Translations under genes and position numbers: made by a program
NCBI GenBank assembly: GCA_946811185.2
Contig: OX328110.1
Coordinates: 20,570,456-20,634,455, forward strand
DNA length: 64,000 nucleotides
From: Hippopus hippopus
Taxonomy: Eukaryota; Mollusca; Bivalvia; Cardiida; Cardiidae
Direction of reading: 5' to 3'
The notes under the pieces: generated by a model
Databases searched by the model: none
What the model saw: the letters and a program-made list of their open reading frames with translations, nothing else
Told to the model about the DNA's origin: nothing
Shown here: in pieces, positions 1 through 10,851 of the stretch
Position numbering within the stretch: the first letter of the stretch is position 1
Layout: each line of letters starts with the position of its first letter

Positions 1-260
1 GAAAGGTTTAAATGCTTGTATAGAAATTCCAGCCGAAATTGTTGAGTTTTTTTATTAATCGAGCCGAGGATTGATAAGAAAAACACACGCGTTCTTGGAA
101 CGCCAAAATTGTGATATCGTTTCTCTCTTTACCGTCTACCGTTCGCCTTTTTTTTCTAATTTATTCTCTAATAATCTTTAGATTTTAATTTTCAATGGAA
201 TGTTATAAGATGATAAGTGATATGATGACTCCTAGTATTGGCAATGGTGTATCAGACAGC
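1..260. other. No recognised feature
   Basis: AT-rich sequence with no supported exon or repeat family. Confidence 0.5.
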
Positions 261-264
261 TTAT

Positions 265-332
265 TTCGAATGGCGTAGATCCAAGATCAGACTGCACAGA
301 ACGTGCAGTCTGATCTTGGGTCTACACCATCC
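265..332 (+). repeat. Family B core fragment
   Basis: A palindrome centred near 298 with GATCAGACTGCACAGAACGT and its complement. The outer arms are missing. Confidence 0.75.
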
Positions 333-334
333 GC

Positions 335-660
335 TACCGATGAGCCCTGACTAAAATGTTTGAGCCCGGTAGGGTAGTCGGTAGCGTACAGGAATTGAGA
401 CCGGGTGCCGCAGGTTGGAATCTCCATTTCGGCGATTTTTTCCCGAAGATTTATGATAGTCATTGCGACAGGATCCATTCCTCTCTCACCGCTGATCATT
501 ATTTTCGACGATAGCTATGTAGGAAGCAACAAATAGCTTTTAAAGAATATTGTGCGAAGTACTGGTAAAAGAAACTTCAGGAAAGCATGGATAGGTACAC
601 TGGACGCAGCGATAATAGCTGAAATAATGTTGAAAACTCTGTAAAACACCATAAACAAGA
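335..660 (+). repeat. tRNA-derived SINE (family F)
   Basis: The body contains GATAGTCATTGCGACAGGAT, a GGTACACTGGACGC segment and a 3' end GCTGAAATAATGTTGAAAAC. These are shared with 19703-20015 and, inverted, with 24290-24560 and 37530-37770. The tRNA-like head is degraded. Confidence 0.75.
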
Positions 661-1155
661 ACAAAGAATCTAACTAAAATTATCTCCAGTTTGCAGTGGA
701 AATTTACTTTTAAACCTCGAATAAAGTCAGATTTATGTACTGAGAAGCGAAAGAATTAAGCAATTTTACTGTCGTGCCAACGTCGCCTAATGCACCTGTG
801 GATGCCTTTCCACCATTTTTTTGCCCAGCTAATATATGCACGCCCATTTTCCAGGCAACTTGCGGAATTTCAAATACGCTAAAACAGTTTATTGTTAACT
901 ATTATTGTCGCAATAACCTTCGTGATAACTTTCGTGTTTTAACGACCCTGTAATATGTAGAAAAAGGCTTTTGAAAAAAAAAAAGTGTAGAAAAAGGGGA
1001 AAATGGTGGTGATCGAGATATCTACGTGTCCGATGTCAGAAAGCAGAAAAGTAAGTTTGAGTACGACAAAATTCAATCTTTGTTTGAAAAAAAAAAAACA
1101 GTTTTGACAATTCTAGCCTTGAGGCCATATTCACCAATAATTCTAACCATATAAT

Positions 1156-1424
1156 TGGCCTGCAACACGCCAAAAGGTGCATTCGGACATTTGCGTAAAG
1201 TGTCGTTTCAGATCAGCCTGCGCAGTCCGCTCAGGCAAATCCGAAACGACACTTTCCGTTTTTATGTAATTTTCTGTTTTGCACAAGACAAGTGTAGCAC
1301 AAAATCTAATGCTGCCGTAAAGTGCCGTCTCGGATTAGCCTGCGCGGACTGCGCAGGCTGATCCGAGACGACACTTCACCCAAATGTCCGAATGTCCCTT
1401 TTCGCATGTTGCAAGCCACTCTCT
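1156..1424 (+). repeat. Family E palindromic MITE
   Basis: Ends read GCCTGCAACACGCCAAAAGG and its complement. Two internal inverted cores contain GATCAGCCTGCGCAGTCCGC and GATTAGCCTGCGCGGACTGC. Near-identical copies lie at 15424-15690 and 17112-17376. Confidence 0.88.
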
Positions 1425-1960
1425 GCAAAATACACATACGTAATTATGGTCGCGAACGGCATGCTAAGTATTAACTTGTATTTGTTCCGCGCACTGTAAG
1501 AACACCACTTTTGTAATAAAACGGCTCTTTGTAATAAAATTTTCAGTTTCGCTATGCGATTTTTTTCCACCTTTCATGAAGTTTCTGTAAAGTTTTTCAT
1601 CAAAATCATCCATATATATATATCGACCTTGAAGTACATGTTTGAATACTGAAGGAATATGGCGAAAGTGAAAATTTTATTACAAAGAGCCGTTTTATTA
1701 CAAAAGTGGTTCTAACAGCGCACCCCAGCAATTTTCATCGGTAATGCAGAACTTGCATAAAGCTGGGAAGTAATTCAAAAACAAGCATGTTTCGCTAAAT
1801 CTTTTGCAAAAAAAAAAACAAAATGAATACAGAAACATAAAGACAGCATCTTGGCAGTGAATTATATGAGTATTTACAAATAGCTTCCGCATCCAGTGAG
1901 CGTCGAATGTAAAATTTCTTAAGATTGTTCGTCTGAACATGGGATAAAAAACGTACAGAT
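1425..1960. other. No gene; short local repeat
   Basis: CAAAGAGCCGTTTTATTACA-type sequence near 1685 occurs inverted near 1500-1535, forming a widely spaced inverted repeat. No exon is supported. Confidence 0.45.
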
Positions 1961-1962
1961 TG

Positions 1963-2175
1963 TTAACCCATATCCTCCTAAATAAGTAAAATGAAACTTT
2001 CAAGCCGACAGTAAAAACCGAAAATTTCATATTTTCAAACGGGTACTTTTTGGGGAAAGATATCTCCTTATCGGACAGTGTAGATCCAAGATCAGACTGC
2101 ACGTTCTGTGCAGTCTGATCTTGATCTACACTGCCCGCAGAAGGTCAATGAGTCGCGCTTAGTAGCTTATGGTTT
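1963..2175 (-). repeat. Family B palindromic MITE
   Basis: Full arms: CCTCCTAAATAAGTAAAATG at one end and TCGCGCTTAGTAGCTTATGG at the other, with the TGCACGTTCTGTGCAGTCTG core near 2105. Confidence 0.85.
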
Positions 2176-2282
2176 AAGTCTACAGATATCATTCCAAGTA
2201 TATGATATAATCTCTTTTGACGACATACAATACAATCCATTGGACCTCAGAAATATTTCTGCCTCAAAGGCTTGACTAACAA

Positions 2283-2352
2283 GCGGACGGTATAGATCCA
2301 AGATCAGACTGTGCGTTATGTGCTGTCTGATCTTATCCTTTGCCGTCTGCAA
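2283..2352 (+). repeat. Family B core fragment
   Basis: GATCCAAGATCAGACTGTGC with a partial inverted complement. Arms absent. Confidence 0.6.
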
Positions 2353-2744
2353 AAGTCCCTCCTTTTGCATATGGTGTTTTAAGGATTGGACCATTTCCCA
2401 ACCGCTAAATCAGGGTTTTCACTGCCGAGAAATGATTCATTTTGTGAGAATTTGCATGTTTCTCCTATTATAATCTCGAGAAACCAACGTTTTAGAGGGT
2501 ATGTTTGTCTGTCCGACCGTGTATATGCTTACAGTTATACAAGTGTAGGTAACTTTTCTTCTTTTCCTACAACGGTTTAACATTTCAAGGGCAAATCCCA
2601 TTGTAAGAGCCACATATAAGTTTTCGTCTGCAGGTGCTTTTAACATGGACGAATCTAATATTTTTATCGTCTGGTAGAGTGAGATTGCTTTGGATACGAA
2701 TAATTATTTCATCCTTGGGCAACTGCAGACATTAAATAGGATTT

Positions 2745-3175
2745 AACCCTGAACCTACTAAATAAATTAAGGATAGGGCACCCTAATGGAATTCGTGTAA
2801 TATCGACTTTCATCGTCGAAAAACGTACGGATTCGGCTTAGACACGGGTAATCCGTAATCGATCGGCCAATAGACGCTGGTTCCCCGCATCGATTACGGA
2901 TTGTACGAGTCTTAGCCGAATTAGTACGATTTTGGCGATGAAAGGCGATGTTACACGAATCCCATTAGGGTGCCCTATCCTTAAATGTAACTTTCAAGCC
3001 GATAGTAAAAACCTGAATAATGCCATCTAAAAGAGTCTTTTTGTGTGTGAAAAATATCTCCTTCGCGGACAGTGTAGATCCAAGAACAGACTGCACGTCC
3101 TGTTGAGTCTGATCTTGATTTGCACTGTCTGGAAAAGGTCCTTGATTCGCGCTTAGCAGCCTAAATGTTAATTAT
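2745..3175 (-). repeat. Family B MITE split by a family C insertion
   Basis: The arm CCTGAACCTACTAAATAAAT is broken at 2768 and resumes as GTAACTTTCAAGCCGATAGT after 2982. The core sits near 3085-3130 and the far arm TCGCGCTTAGCAGCCTAAAT near 3155. Confidence 0.8.
2767..2982. repeat. Family C palindromic MITE nested in family B
   Basis: Near-perfect long inverted repeat with ends TTAAGGATAGGGCACCCTAA and the complement. The inner part contains ACGTACGGATTCGGCTTAGA and ATCGATTACGGATTG. A sister copy lies at 6829-7042. Confidence 0.88.
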
Positions 3176-3529
3176 TTTTGCCATAAAGAGACCAAAAAAC
3201 ACAAAGTATTTAAAAAAAAATATATAGTCTGTTATTTGCCCATAAAATTTCTTGTAGAACAAAGATGACGCTATACCTCTTGAGCAATCTGATCTTGACC
3301 TTCGTTGTTAACAAAAGCATAGGAATGTTGCATTTGGGAGTTAAACATCGACTCCCTGTGAAATGAAAACTACGAAAATCAAAAGCTTGGTGTTCTTTTT
3401 AACAGCTAATATGCAACGGTAAAAATTTTATGTACAGGTGAGTAAACCTTGCTCGTTTGGAGTTGTCTGATCTTGACCTGCACCTTCAACAAACAACATT
3501 GGAGTTTTATCTTTGGCCTCGTACCTCTT

Positions 3530-3745
3530 TTCTAAACAATCCCATGTTTTAACGACCCTGAAAAAAATTAAGCTTTTGAAAACCTTGTGGGAAAAGGAGA
3601 AAATGCTGGTAACCAGCATTTTCTCCTTTTTCCACAATGTTTTCTACTATTTCCAAGACAAAATCTCATAATTGGAGTCACATTTAATTTGTGGTCTGTA
3701 AATGCTTTCAAATTTGACAAGTCTAAAATTTGGTCGACAGGAAGA
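3530..3745 (+). repeat. Family A palindromic MITE
   Basis: CCCATGTTTTAACGACCCTG, core GAAAATGCTGGTAACCAGCA near 3600-3625, and the far arm TTTGACAAGTCTAAAATTTG. Confidence 0.85.
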
Positions 3746-3785
3746 GAGGTCAGCCTTAAACATAGGCTCTTCATAAAATTAACCC

Positions 3786-3988
3786 TCACTTATCTTGGAA
3801 ATAAAACTTTTATGCCCACAGTAAAAAAAACCCGAAAAATGTAATTTCAAACTTATTTTTTGGAGAAAAAATATCTCCTTATCTGACGGTGTAGATCCAA
3901 GATCAGACTGCACGTTCTGTGCAGTCTGGTCTTGATCTACACTGCCCGCAAAAGGTCAGTGAGTCGCGCATAACAGCTTCAGGGTTAA
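3786..3988 (-). repeat. Family B palindromic MITE
   Basis: Core TGCACGTTCTGTGCAGTCTG near 3910. The arm CAGTGAGTCGCGCATAACAG ends at a GGGTTAAA. Confidence 0.85.
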
Positions 3989-4329
3989 ATAACCACGAAA
4001 AACCAAACGTCTGGTGATTTTTTGTAACGGCTCGGGTTCAGCGATATATAAACAGGTGAGCGTAATCAAAACTGTCAGTTGTTTACTTATAAGCCTTATC
4101 AGAATATTCATCCTATCTCTTCCTGGCTACTCAAACCACTTCTCGCAGAGAGAAAGTGAAAATTCTCAGTGCACTAGATGGCATATCATTCTTCAGCCGT
4201 ATCGTGTGTTGCATGACCCTTTGACCTATTTCGGAAGGAAGTAGGTGAAGATCAGACTGCTTGTCTGTGTTGTCTGACCTTGTGAAGCTGTCTCGGACAC
4301 CAGAGATTATACGTGAGCATTGCATCTGT

Positions 4330-4440
4330 CAAAAGCATCGACCCCTGTCAGCCTGCGCAGTCAGCGAAGACTGATCTGGGTCGAAACTCCTTGCACCAGG
4401 TAAATTTTCTGCATGTCAAAAAAAAGAAAATACTCCACCT
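4330..4440 (+). repeat. Family D fragment
   Basis: ATCGACCCCTGTCAGCCTGC followed by a partial inverse (GACTGATCTGGGTCGAAACT) and the TTTTCTGCATGTC segment. Confidence 0.6.
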
Positions 4441-4530
4441 CATGAATTAGCCGATTTTAGCCCAACATTTAAAGGTTCAAATGTAAATAATGTGGGTCTT
4501 AAAGTGCTTTTAAAGTTATATCATACCATT

Positions 4531-4942
4531 TTAACCCTTAGGCTGCTAAGCGCGACTGAAAGACCTTTTGCGGACAGTGTAGATCAAGATCAGACTGCAC
4601 AGAACGTGCAGTCTGATCTTGGATCGACACTGTCCGATAAGAAGATATTTCTCCTCAAAAATACCTTTGAAATACCAAAATTTTGTGTTTTTACTAGCGG
4701 TTTGACAGTTTCACTCCACTTAATTAGCAGGATAGGGGTTCGGTCTTATCCTGCTAAATAACTGAAACGAAACTTTTTTCAGCCGATAATTAAAGCCGAC
4801 AGTGGCGGAGGGGGGGGGGACAAACATGTCCTTATCGGACAGTGTAGATCAAAGATCAGACTGCACGTTCTGTGCAGTCTGATCTTGATCTATACTGTCC
4901 GCAAAAGGTCAGTGAGTCGCGCTTAGCAGCCTAGAGGTTAAA
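4531..4942. repeat. Two family B MITEs head to head
   Basis: The first runs from AACCCTTAGGCTGCTAAGCG to AGCAGGATAGGGGTT. After a four-base spacer the second starts CTTATCCTGCTAAATAACTG and ends AGCAGCCTAGAGGTTAAA. Cores are near 4600 and 4870. Confidence 0.85.
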
Positions 4943-4984
4943 GTAGGAAAATTATTGCGAAGATGAGAACATGTTATTGTATGG

Positions 4985-5085
4985 TCGGTCCAAGTGTAAT
5001 TCGCTGGCAGGAAAATGATTTTTAAAACTAGGTAAAAAGCTAGTTTTGAAATTCATTTTCCTGCTAACACTTGAATCGACAGTAC
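4985..5085. repeat. Isolated ~100 bp imperfect palindrome
   Basis: Arms CGGTCCAAGTGTAATTCGCT/GCAGGAAAATGA and their complement TCATTTTCCTGCTAACACTTG, with a TAAAACTAGGTAAAAAGCTAGTTTT centre. It is not one of the other families. Confidence 0.75.
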
Positions 5086-5579
5086 AAAAACAGATTGTTA
5101 TCTTCTCAATAGTTTCCATACTTTTAAATGGTATGATTTAAAATTTAAGTGCATTTTAACACCCACATTGTTTACTTTTGCGCGCTAATGGGCCTGGAAT
5201 CAATTTTGAAGAGTATTGAAACAATTTTGTTCCGCGTTGTCTGCGCATATCATATTCTTCGAAGATTCGACCCGTCTGCCATGACGCATCACCCATCTCA
5301 CATACAGGGGAAAAGTAGGGCTTATACCGAAGCTATTACCCAAGCCTGTAGGGGATGTTTTAATAAATGGCCGTTGCATAGGTTACATGCTTGCTGATCA
5401 TAGCTGACTAAATCGCATCAGGCAGCGTTTTATTGAGTAAAAGTTTGTTTTATTTTGAAATTCAAAGTAACGGTTGTCGTTTTGAAAAGTAGTCCGGTTC
5501 TGTACCCAGAATGCCCAAATCAGATAGATGTGTATTTGAAGAATGCCACCTAGCTGAAGATAATGTTTTGTTCCTGAAC

Positions 5580-5755
5580 CCTTTATTAAACAACCCCGTG
5601 TTTCAACGACCTTTGACAAGAAGGCTCATGAAAACGTTTTCCCCTTTTTCCACACTGTTTCCTACCCTATCAAAGACAAGATCCATCATTTGTGTCAGAC
5701 TTAATTTGTGGTCTGCAAAAGGCTTTCAAGATGAAAGATTCTAACATTTGTTTTC
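5580..5755 (+). repeat. Family A MITE, diverged
   Basis: CCCCGTGTTTCAACGACCTT, a decayed centre, then TCAAAGACAAGATCCATCAT and the TTGTGGTCTGCAAAAGGCTT arm. Confidence 0.7.
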
Positions 5756-6154
5756 TTATAAAAAGTACTTTCCGATGTGTTGTGTGCGGGCTTTACTTGC
5801 CTCGTCTGTATGTATACACATTTTCGAATTATCACGTACTCGAAAAATCGAGGTTTCCACACAATAAATAGCGCTAGCATTATGTAAAACCATGCCTGGA
5901 GATCAGGCTAAATGAGTGATGAAGGCAGGTGTTTTACTCTATCAAATATTAAATGAACCTGAAAAACCAGATATATCATTTATCAACATCTGGATCAACA
6001 CAAAAATCATGCATTTCTCAAAACGTCCGTTTAAACCATTTCCTGAACTACCCTGGAGAGGAAAGTTACTTTCAAATATTGTGGAAAAAGGGGGATTATG
6101 ATGGTTATCTGATTGGTTACACAGGGGCGTTCAACACCATCCAACATTATTTAA

Positions 6155-6420
6155 CCCATAAAGATATGAGCCACACCCTGGCAAAAGGGGGTTTAATGGA
6201 TCTCCGTAATTCATTGTACCAAGCAAGACATCATATAATTATGGATTCATAAAATCTATTTTGTCTCACAAAAGATTGAAACATGACGTAGAATGGTCCT
6301 TTGATATGCAAAAAATTGATCGTCAGTAAAAAGTTTCGACCCAGGTCAGCCTGCGCGGACTGCGCAGGCTGACAATGGTCGATACTTTTTGTAGATGCAT
6401 TAAGTCCCATTTTTACACAG
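6155..6420 (+). repeat. Family D palindromic MITE
   Basis: GAGCCACACCCTGGCAAAAG, a middle with a decayed GTACCAAGCAAGACATCATA, core TCAGCCTGCGCGGACTGCGC near 6343-6372, and end CACAGCATGACTCATATG. Confidence 0.85.
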
Positions 6421-6664
6421 CATGACTCATATGAAATGAACTATTTTAAAGGGACTTGAAGCAGAAAATCTTAATAGAGACAGCTAATTTTATTCGTGTG
6501 CAAAGACGGCTTTAAAATCAACATATAGATAGAAGTACCTGTACAAAAACAGGAGGAATTGCAATGTTTTTTTTACATTTACTGTAAAACTTCCTACTTC
6601 GTTTGTAACGGTATAGAAGTTATTACTCTATGGGGAAATATACATTTGTAACACAATGAATTGA

Positions 6665-6760
6665 CGGTTTGGCCTACAGCTCAGTTGTCATAGTAGCCGA
6701 CTGCGGCTTTGAATGCCGTGGGTTTGAGTCCCACCACAGGCACTGTTTTTGTTTCAGCAT
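6665..6760 (+). repeat. tRNA-like SINE head or tRNA relic
   Basis: The box A-like TACAGCTCAGTTGTCATAG and box B-like GTGGGTTTGAGTCCCACC are ~40 bases apart, as in a tRNA. The acceptor stem does not pair well and no clear cloverleaf forms, so a SINE head is more likely than a tRNA gene. Confidence 0.4.
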
Positions 6761-6828
6761 TTCATTCCCCACCCTAACAGTACCGTCCTTTCAATTTCAT
6801 TACAAAATATCAAATTCCTCCCCTTAAG

Positions 6829-7042
6829 GATAGGACACCCTAATGGGATTCGTGTAACATCGCCTTTCATCGCCGAAAAAACGTACGGATTCGGCTAAGA
6901 CTCGGGTAATCCGTAATCGATCGGCAGATAGACGCTGCTTCTCCGCATCGATTACGGATTACCCGAGCCTTAGCTGAATCCGTACGATTTCGGCAATGAA
7001 AGGCGATGTTACACGAATTCCATTAGGGTGCCCTATCCTTAA
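6829..7042. repeat. Family C palindromic MITE
   Basis: Ends CTTAAGGATAGGACACCCTA and GGGTGCCCTATCCTTAAATG. Inner inverted arms contain CGTACGGATTCGGCTAAGAC and CCGTAATCGATCGGC. Confidence 0.88.
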
Positions 7043-7311
7043 ATGATTTGGGTGAAACCCTGGGTCAGTGCCCCTTCAACTAGACAGGACAGTCCAAATA
7101 CACAAAACTTGAAGCTATTCTGGGTTGCATCTGAGTTACAATATGAAGTAGTGTACGTAGATCCCAAATTCCAAAATGACCCCCATTATCTCTTTAGATG
7201 CTTTTTTTCCCTCGAAAAAGTGATGTGTGTTTCATATCTACAGAAACCGAAATAAAGGCACTTTTCTTGGCAGTACTTATGATAGAGTGATTTTCTCGGC
7301 GGTACATATCA

Positions 7312-7495
7312 GAGAGTGAGAGAGAAGGAGAGGGAGAGGAAGAGAGAGACAGAGAGACAGCGAGAAAGGCAGAGAAAAAGACACAGACAGACAGACAGAC
7401 AGACATCGACAGGGACAAAGAGACAGAAAGAGAGAGACAGAGGGACAGAAAGATTGAGACAGAGACAGAGGGACAGAGACAGAGAGATACAAATA
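7312..7495 (+). repeat. Purine-rich GA/GACA simple repeat
   Basis: About 180 bp of GAGAGA, GACAGACAGACAGACAGACA and related units. Open frames here (Arg/Glu-rich, or Ser/Leu-rich on the other strand) are composition artefacts. Confidence 0.95.
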
Positions 7496-7669
7496 CCTGT
7501 TGGAAGGCTAATAGTACTTTATGGGAACTAATCCTTGTATGCATTCGTCAATATTTACGTTTCAACCGTCTGGAGCAAAAACTCGTTCAAAGAAAACTAC
7601 ATACAAATAAAACAGATATTTTCCAAGGTCCCATTACCAACCCCTTAGCCCTATCAGCACCACAGGTGA

Positions 7670-7755
7670 AAAGATAGGCTTTTGCGGACAGTATAGTTCA
7701 AGATCAGACTGCACAGAACGTGCAGTCTGATCTTGGAACTATAACGTCCGCTTGT
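7670..7755 (+). repeat. Family B core fragment
   Basis: TTTTGCGGACAGTATAGTTC, then a palindrome around GCACAGAACGTGC, then ACGTCCGC. Outer arms missing. Confidence 0.75.
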
Positions 7756-8139
7756 GTAGTCAAACCTTTAACATAAAGACCCTTTCATTGGATTGAAATT
7801 TCAGTTTTTGAAAGAGGCCGATTTTATATTTGGTGTTGAAACAGTTAAGGACTTGAATAACATTATCACTGGTCGGTTTGAAAAAGGAGCCAAATGTTGA
7901 AATTTCATTGCATTTCGGTGCTCCGATTTTTCACAAAAAGTATCGAACTTTGTGGATCCGAGATGAAACTGCATCTAGATTGTTTAGTAAAGGGTTTTAA
8001 GAGGCCATGCAAAATCCTAGTAATATACTTAACAGAGATAGATTTTCATGGTTTGCCAGAGCTTCTCTATTTGATTTCTCATCAGTAAAAACATTAATCA
8101 TATCTTACCTTCACACACCCTTCACGACTCAGGATGCCT

Positions 8140-8215
8140 TTTGCGGTCAGTGTAGATCAAAGATCACACTGCACGATAATCTGCAGTCTGATCTTTGATC
8201 TACACTGTCCGCTTT
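8140..8215 (+). repeat. Family B core fragment
   Basis: CTTTTGCGGTCAGTGTAGAT to TTGATCTACACTGTCCGC around 8180. No terminal arms. Confidence 0.7.
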
Positions 8216-8394
8216 GATAAGACATTCTGGACAAGAGTAAAATTGATATTACAATTATTTGGGTCTTTTTCCCTGACTGAAATTGTTTGGCGTTCTAAGT
8301 GTTAGTCTTTTCCTACCAAATAAATGTTTCAACTTCGAATACAATTTCAGTACGGATAGAAACGCTTGCATAAACATAGTTTAGAATGAAAATG

Positions 8395-8505
8395 CGAACG
8401 GTGTAGATCCAAGATCAGAATGCATAGAACGTGCAGTCTGATCTTGGATCTAAGTCTTCCGCAAAAGGCAATTAAGTCGCAAACGGTAATGAGAGAGTTA
8501 ATGCT
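8395..8505 (-). repeat. Family B fragment, diverged
   Basis: CGGTGTAGATCCAAGATCAG, a core with a few mismatches, and the TTAAGTCGCAAACG arm. Confidence 0.65.
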
Positions 8506-8517
8506 TTCATTTAATAC

Positions 8518-8942
8518 CTAACTCTTAAGCTGCTAAGCTCGACTTAATTACCTTTTGCGGACAGTGTAGATCAAGATCAGACTGCACAGAACGTGCAGTC
8601 TGATCTTGAATCCACAGTGTCCGATAAGGAGATATCTTTTCACCAAGATATAACTTTGAAATAGTAAGATTTTGGGTTTTTACTATGGGTTGGAAAGTTT
8701 CACTTCACTTATTTAGCGGAATAAACGTTAACCCTTAGACTGCTAAGCGCGACTCACTGACCTTTTGCGGACAGTGTAGATCAAGATCAGACTGCACAGA
8801 ACGTGCAGTCTGATCTTTGATCTACACCGTCCGAGAAGGAGATATTATTCCCCCACAACATAGCTTTGAAAAAGCAATATTTGGGTTTTTTACGATCGAA
8901 CTGAAAATTTCATTTTAGTTATTTAGCAGAAGAAAGGTTAAA
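8518..8942 (+). repeat. Two tandem family B MITEs sharing a TTAA
   Basis: The first starts AACTCTTAAGCTGCTAAGCT and ends CTTATTTAGCGGAATAAACG. The shared TTAA at about 8729 then opens the second, ACCCTTAGACTGCTAAGCGC, which ends TTATTTAGCAGAAGAAAGGT. Cores are near 8595 and 8790. Confidence 0.88.
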
Positions 8943-9239
8943 AAGTTCTTTCATCTTGTACGCTAATGCAATGGAAAATAAACTATTTAGGCGTTCTTCA
9001 ATGGGAATTGGAGGAAACTCGTAAACCCCAAATGATCATTCTGCTGCATTTGTGAAAATGATTGTCTGTCTTTCATGTTGTAATTAATTTTGCAAGGTAA
9101 ATAATAATTTGATACGTTCGAAAAAACATAAGAGACGAGGGGGTATTTCATATTCTGGAGTCCCTCTGAGAAGTCTGGTATTGATGTACACTGTCTCGGT
9201 CAAACAAAATAACTAAATTTGTAGCTAACGTTTCTGGCA

Positions 9240-9302
9240 AAATCAGTACAAGATCAGATCATACAGAACGTGCAGCCTGATCTCAGATCTACACCACCCG
9301 AT
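9240..9302 (+). repeat. Family B core fragment
   Basis: AGATCAGATCATACAGAACG to TGATCTCAGATCTACACC. Arms absent. Confidence 0.6.
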
Positions 9303-9304
9303 AC

Positions 9305-9485
9305 CTATTTTTTGTTTTTATCGGAGTTAAACGCCGTTTTAACAGTTTAGGCCGTATCATGGTGGTCAGTGCACCTACGCATGTGTTTCCTTGCTTTCTA
9401 ACACCAGTGCTGACACAGCTTTCTAAGCCACTGACCATTCTCCTTACATGCACACACTAACCACTGAGCTACTCGGCAGGGCCCA
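9305..9485 (-). repeat. tRNA-derived SINE (family F), 5'-truncated body
   Basis: Reverse-strand box A-like GAGTAGCTCAGTGGTTAG at about 9475-9455. The body has CAGTGCACCTACGCATGTG, shared with 11033-11268. Confidence 0.65.
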
Positions 9486-10019
9486 CCCGATACCAAACGA
9501 ACGAACAAAACATTTTAATGACAAAAACTATCGAAAGTTTATAGTCATAATAAATACGAAAATTTACAAAATAAATGTGATCGTGCTATTGCGGAAGAGA
9601 GAAAGAGAAAAAATGAAAATATCTGAATGGTTGCCAGAAAATTAAGAGAAATAAGTTAATCAGTTGATAAATTGTCGGATGATTAGCCAAAGATACTCAA
9701 ACAGCTGTTTGCAGCCCTGAAAAATATTGCAGACAAAAGCAGCCGCTTATCACATGCAGTTGGTTCTCCCTTCCACCTTCCCCCCGCAACATTGAATCAC
9801 ATACTACCCTAAAACGACAAAATTTCAAGCGATTTACCGTGTATTATCTGTATAACTTGCTTGGCTAAATTTACATGTACATTATATGGACATTCACTTG
9901 TCATTTGAAGAATTTAAGTACCGTATTAAAAAAAAAAAAACAAGAACGATAACTCATTCGAAAATATTGATCTAGAATAGAACCTGAAAATCACTTCCTA
10001 ATCTCACAAGGCAATGGGA

Positions 10020-10095
10020 CATTAATTGGTGTAAATCAAAGATCAGACTGCATGTTTTGTGCAATCTGATCCTGATTCATACTGCCTGCAAGAGT
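10020..10095 (-). repeat. Family B core fragment
   Basis: GTGTAAATCAAAGATCAGAC with a partial complement. Arms absent. Confidence 0.55.
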
Positions 10096-10399
10096 AGTCA
10101 AAGCTACAATCAGTACTTCGATGATAATGGTAGCCTACATGAAATGCAACACTTCGACCCACCTTCACCTGAAAACACGAGTTAGATATTTATACCTTAT
10201 GCCCAAAATCATCTGCAATTGCGGGGATAATCTATGTTTAGACCTCGGAAAATGTAGAATACACAGAAATTGGCTGCGTAAGAGTTGAAATCTAGTCTCC
10301 GTTAATACAAAAACTCGAACTGATGTATTTTTAATTAGTGAGAGAAACTTATAACTCTTATAGTACATCAGAAAGAAAATGGGAAGATATTTGATCCAC

Positions 10400-10645
10400 G
10401 CTCTGTGAAAAGGGGGCTTAATGCATCTGCAAAAAATATCGACCCGGGTCAGCCTGCGTAGTCCGCGCAGGCTGACCCGAGAAGAAACTTTTTGCATTTC
10501 GTAAATTTTAAGCATGTCTAAGGACCAATCTACCTCAGGATTTGGCCGATTTCATGAATCCAAGCTTAATTAAATGATGACTTGCTTGGTTTCATGCATC
10601 ACGGAGACGCAAAAAACCTCCGATTGCTACAGCATGGCTTTTTTT
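10400..10645 (+). repeat. Family D palindromic MITE
   Basis: CTCTGTGAAAAGGGGGCTTA, core GTCAGCCTGCGTAGTCCGCG near 10449, then TGTCTAAGGACCAATCTACC, and an end with CTACAGCATGGC. It lies ~200 bp upstream of the first light-chain exon seen. Confidence 0.8.
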
Positions 10646-10851
10646 TCAGTCAATACATTATTTATCCATAAATCCTTTTCAAGCCTTTTTTACTAACTGG
10701 GAAAAGGGCATTAAATCTTGACATGGGATACAGTGTACAAAATATTACATCCTGCATAGTGCATTGAGACCGAGTAACCGAATTTCTGCAAATGTTTTTT
10801 TATTCAACATTACTCAACAGAGAAAGAAATTATTTGTTTTCTTATTTTCAG

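Noticed and set aside
1034..1050. ATG plus five codons (MSESRK) followed by GTAAGT as the missing light-chain first exon
   Set aside because: The phase is wrong: the next exon needs one leading base of an Asp codon, while this ends on a complete codon. It is also nearly 10 kb away.
1698..2102. 134-codon minus-strand frame
   Set aside because: About half is family B MITE sequence. The recurring CTFCTV/VQSDLGSTLSD-like peptides in many frames here are translations of the palindrome core.
7194..7544. Ser/Leu-rich 116-codon frame on the minus strand
   Set aside because: It is the translation of a CT-rich microsatellite and has no other protein features.
10020..10640. Palindromic family B and D cores upstream of the light chain as promoter or operator elements
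   Set aside because: The same palindromes occur throughout the window irrespective of genes, so they are explained as MITEs.
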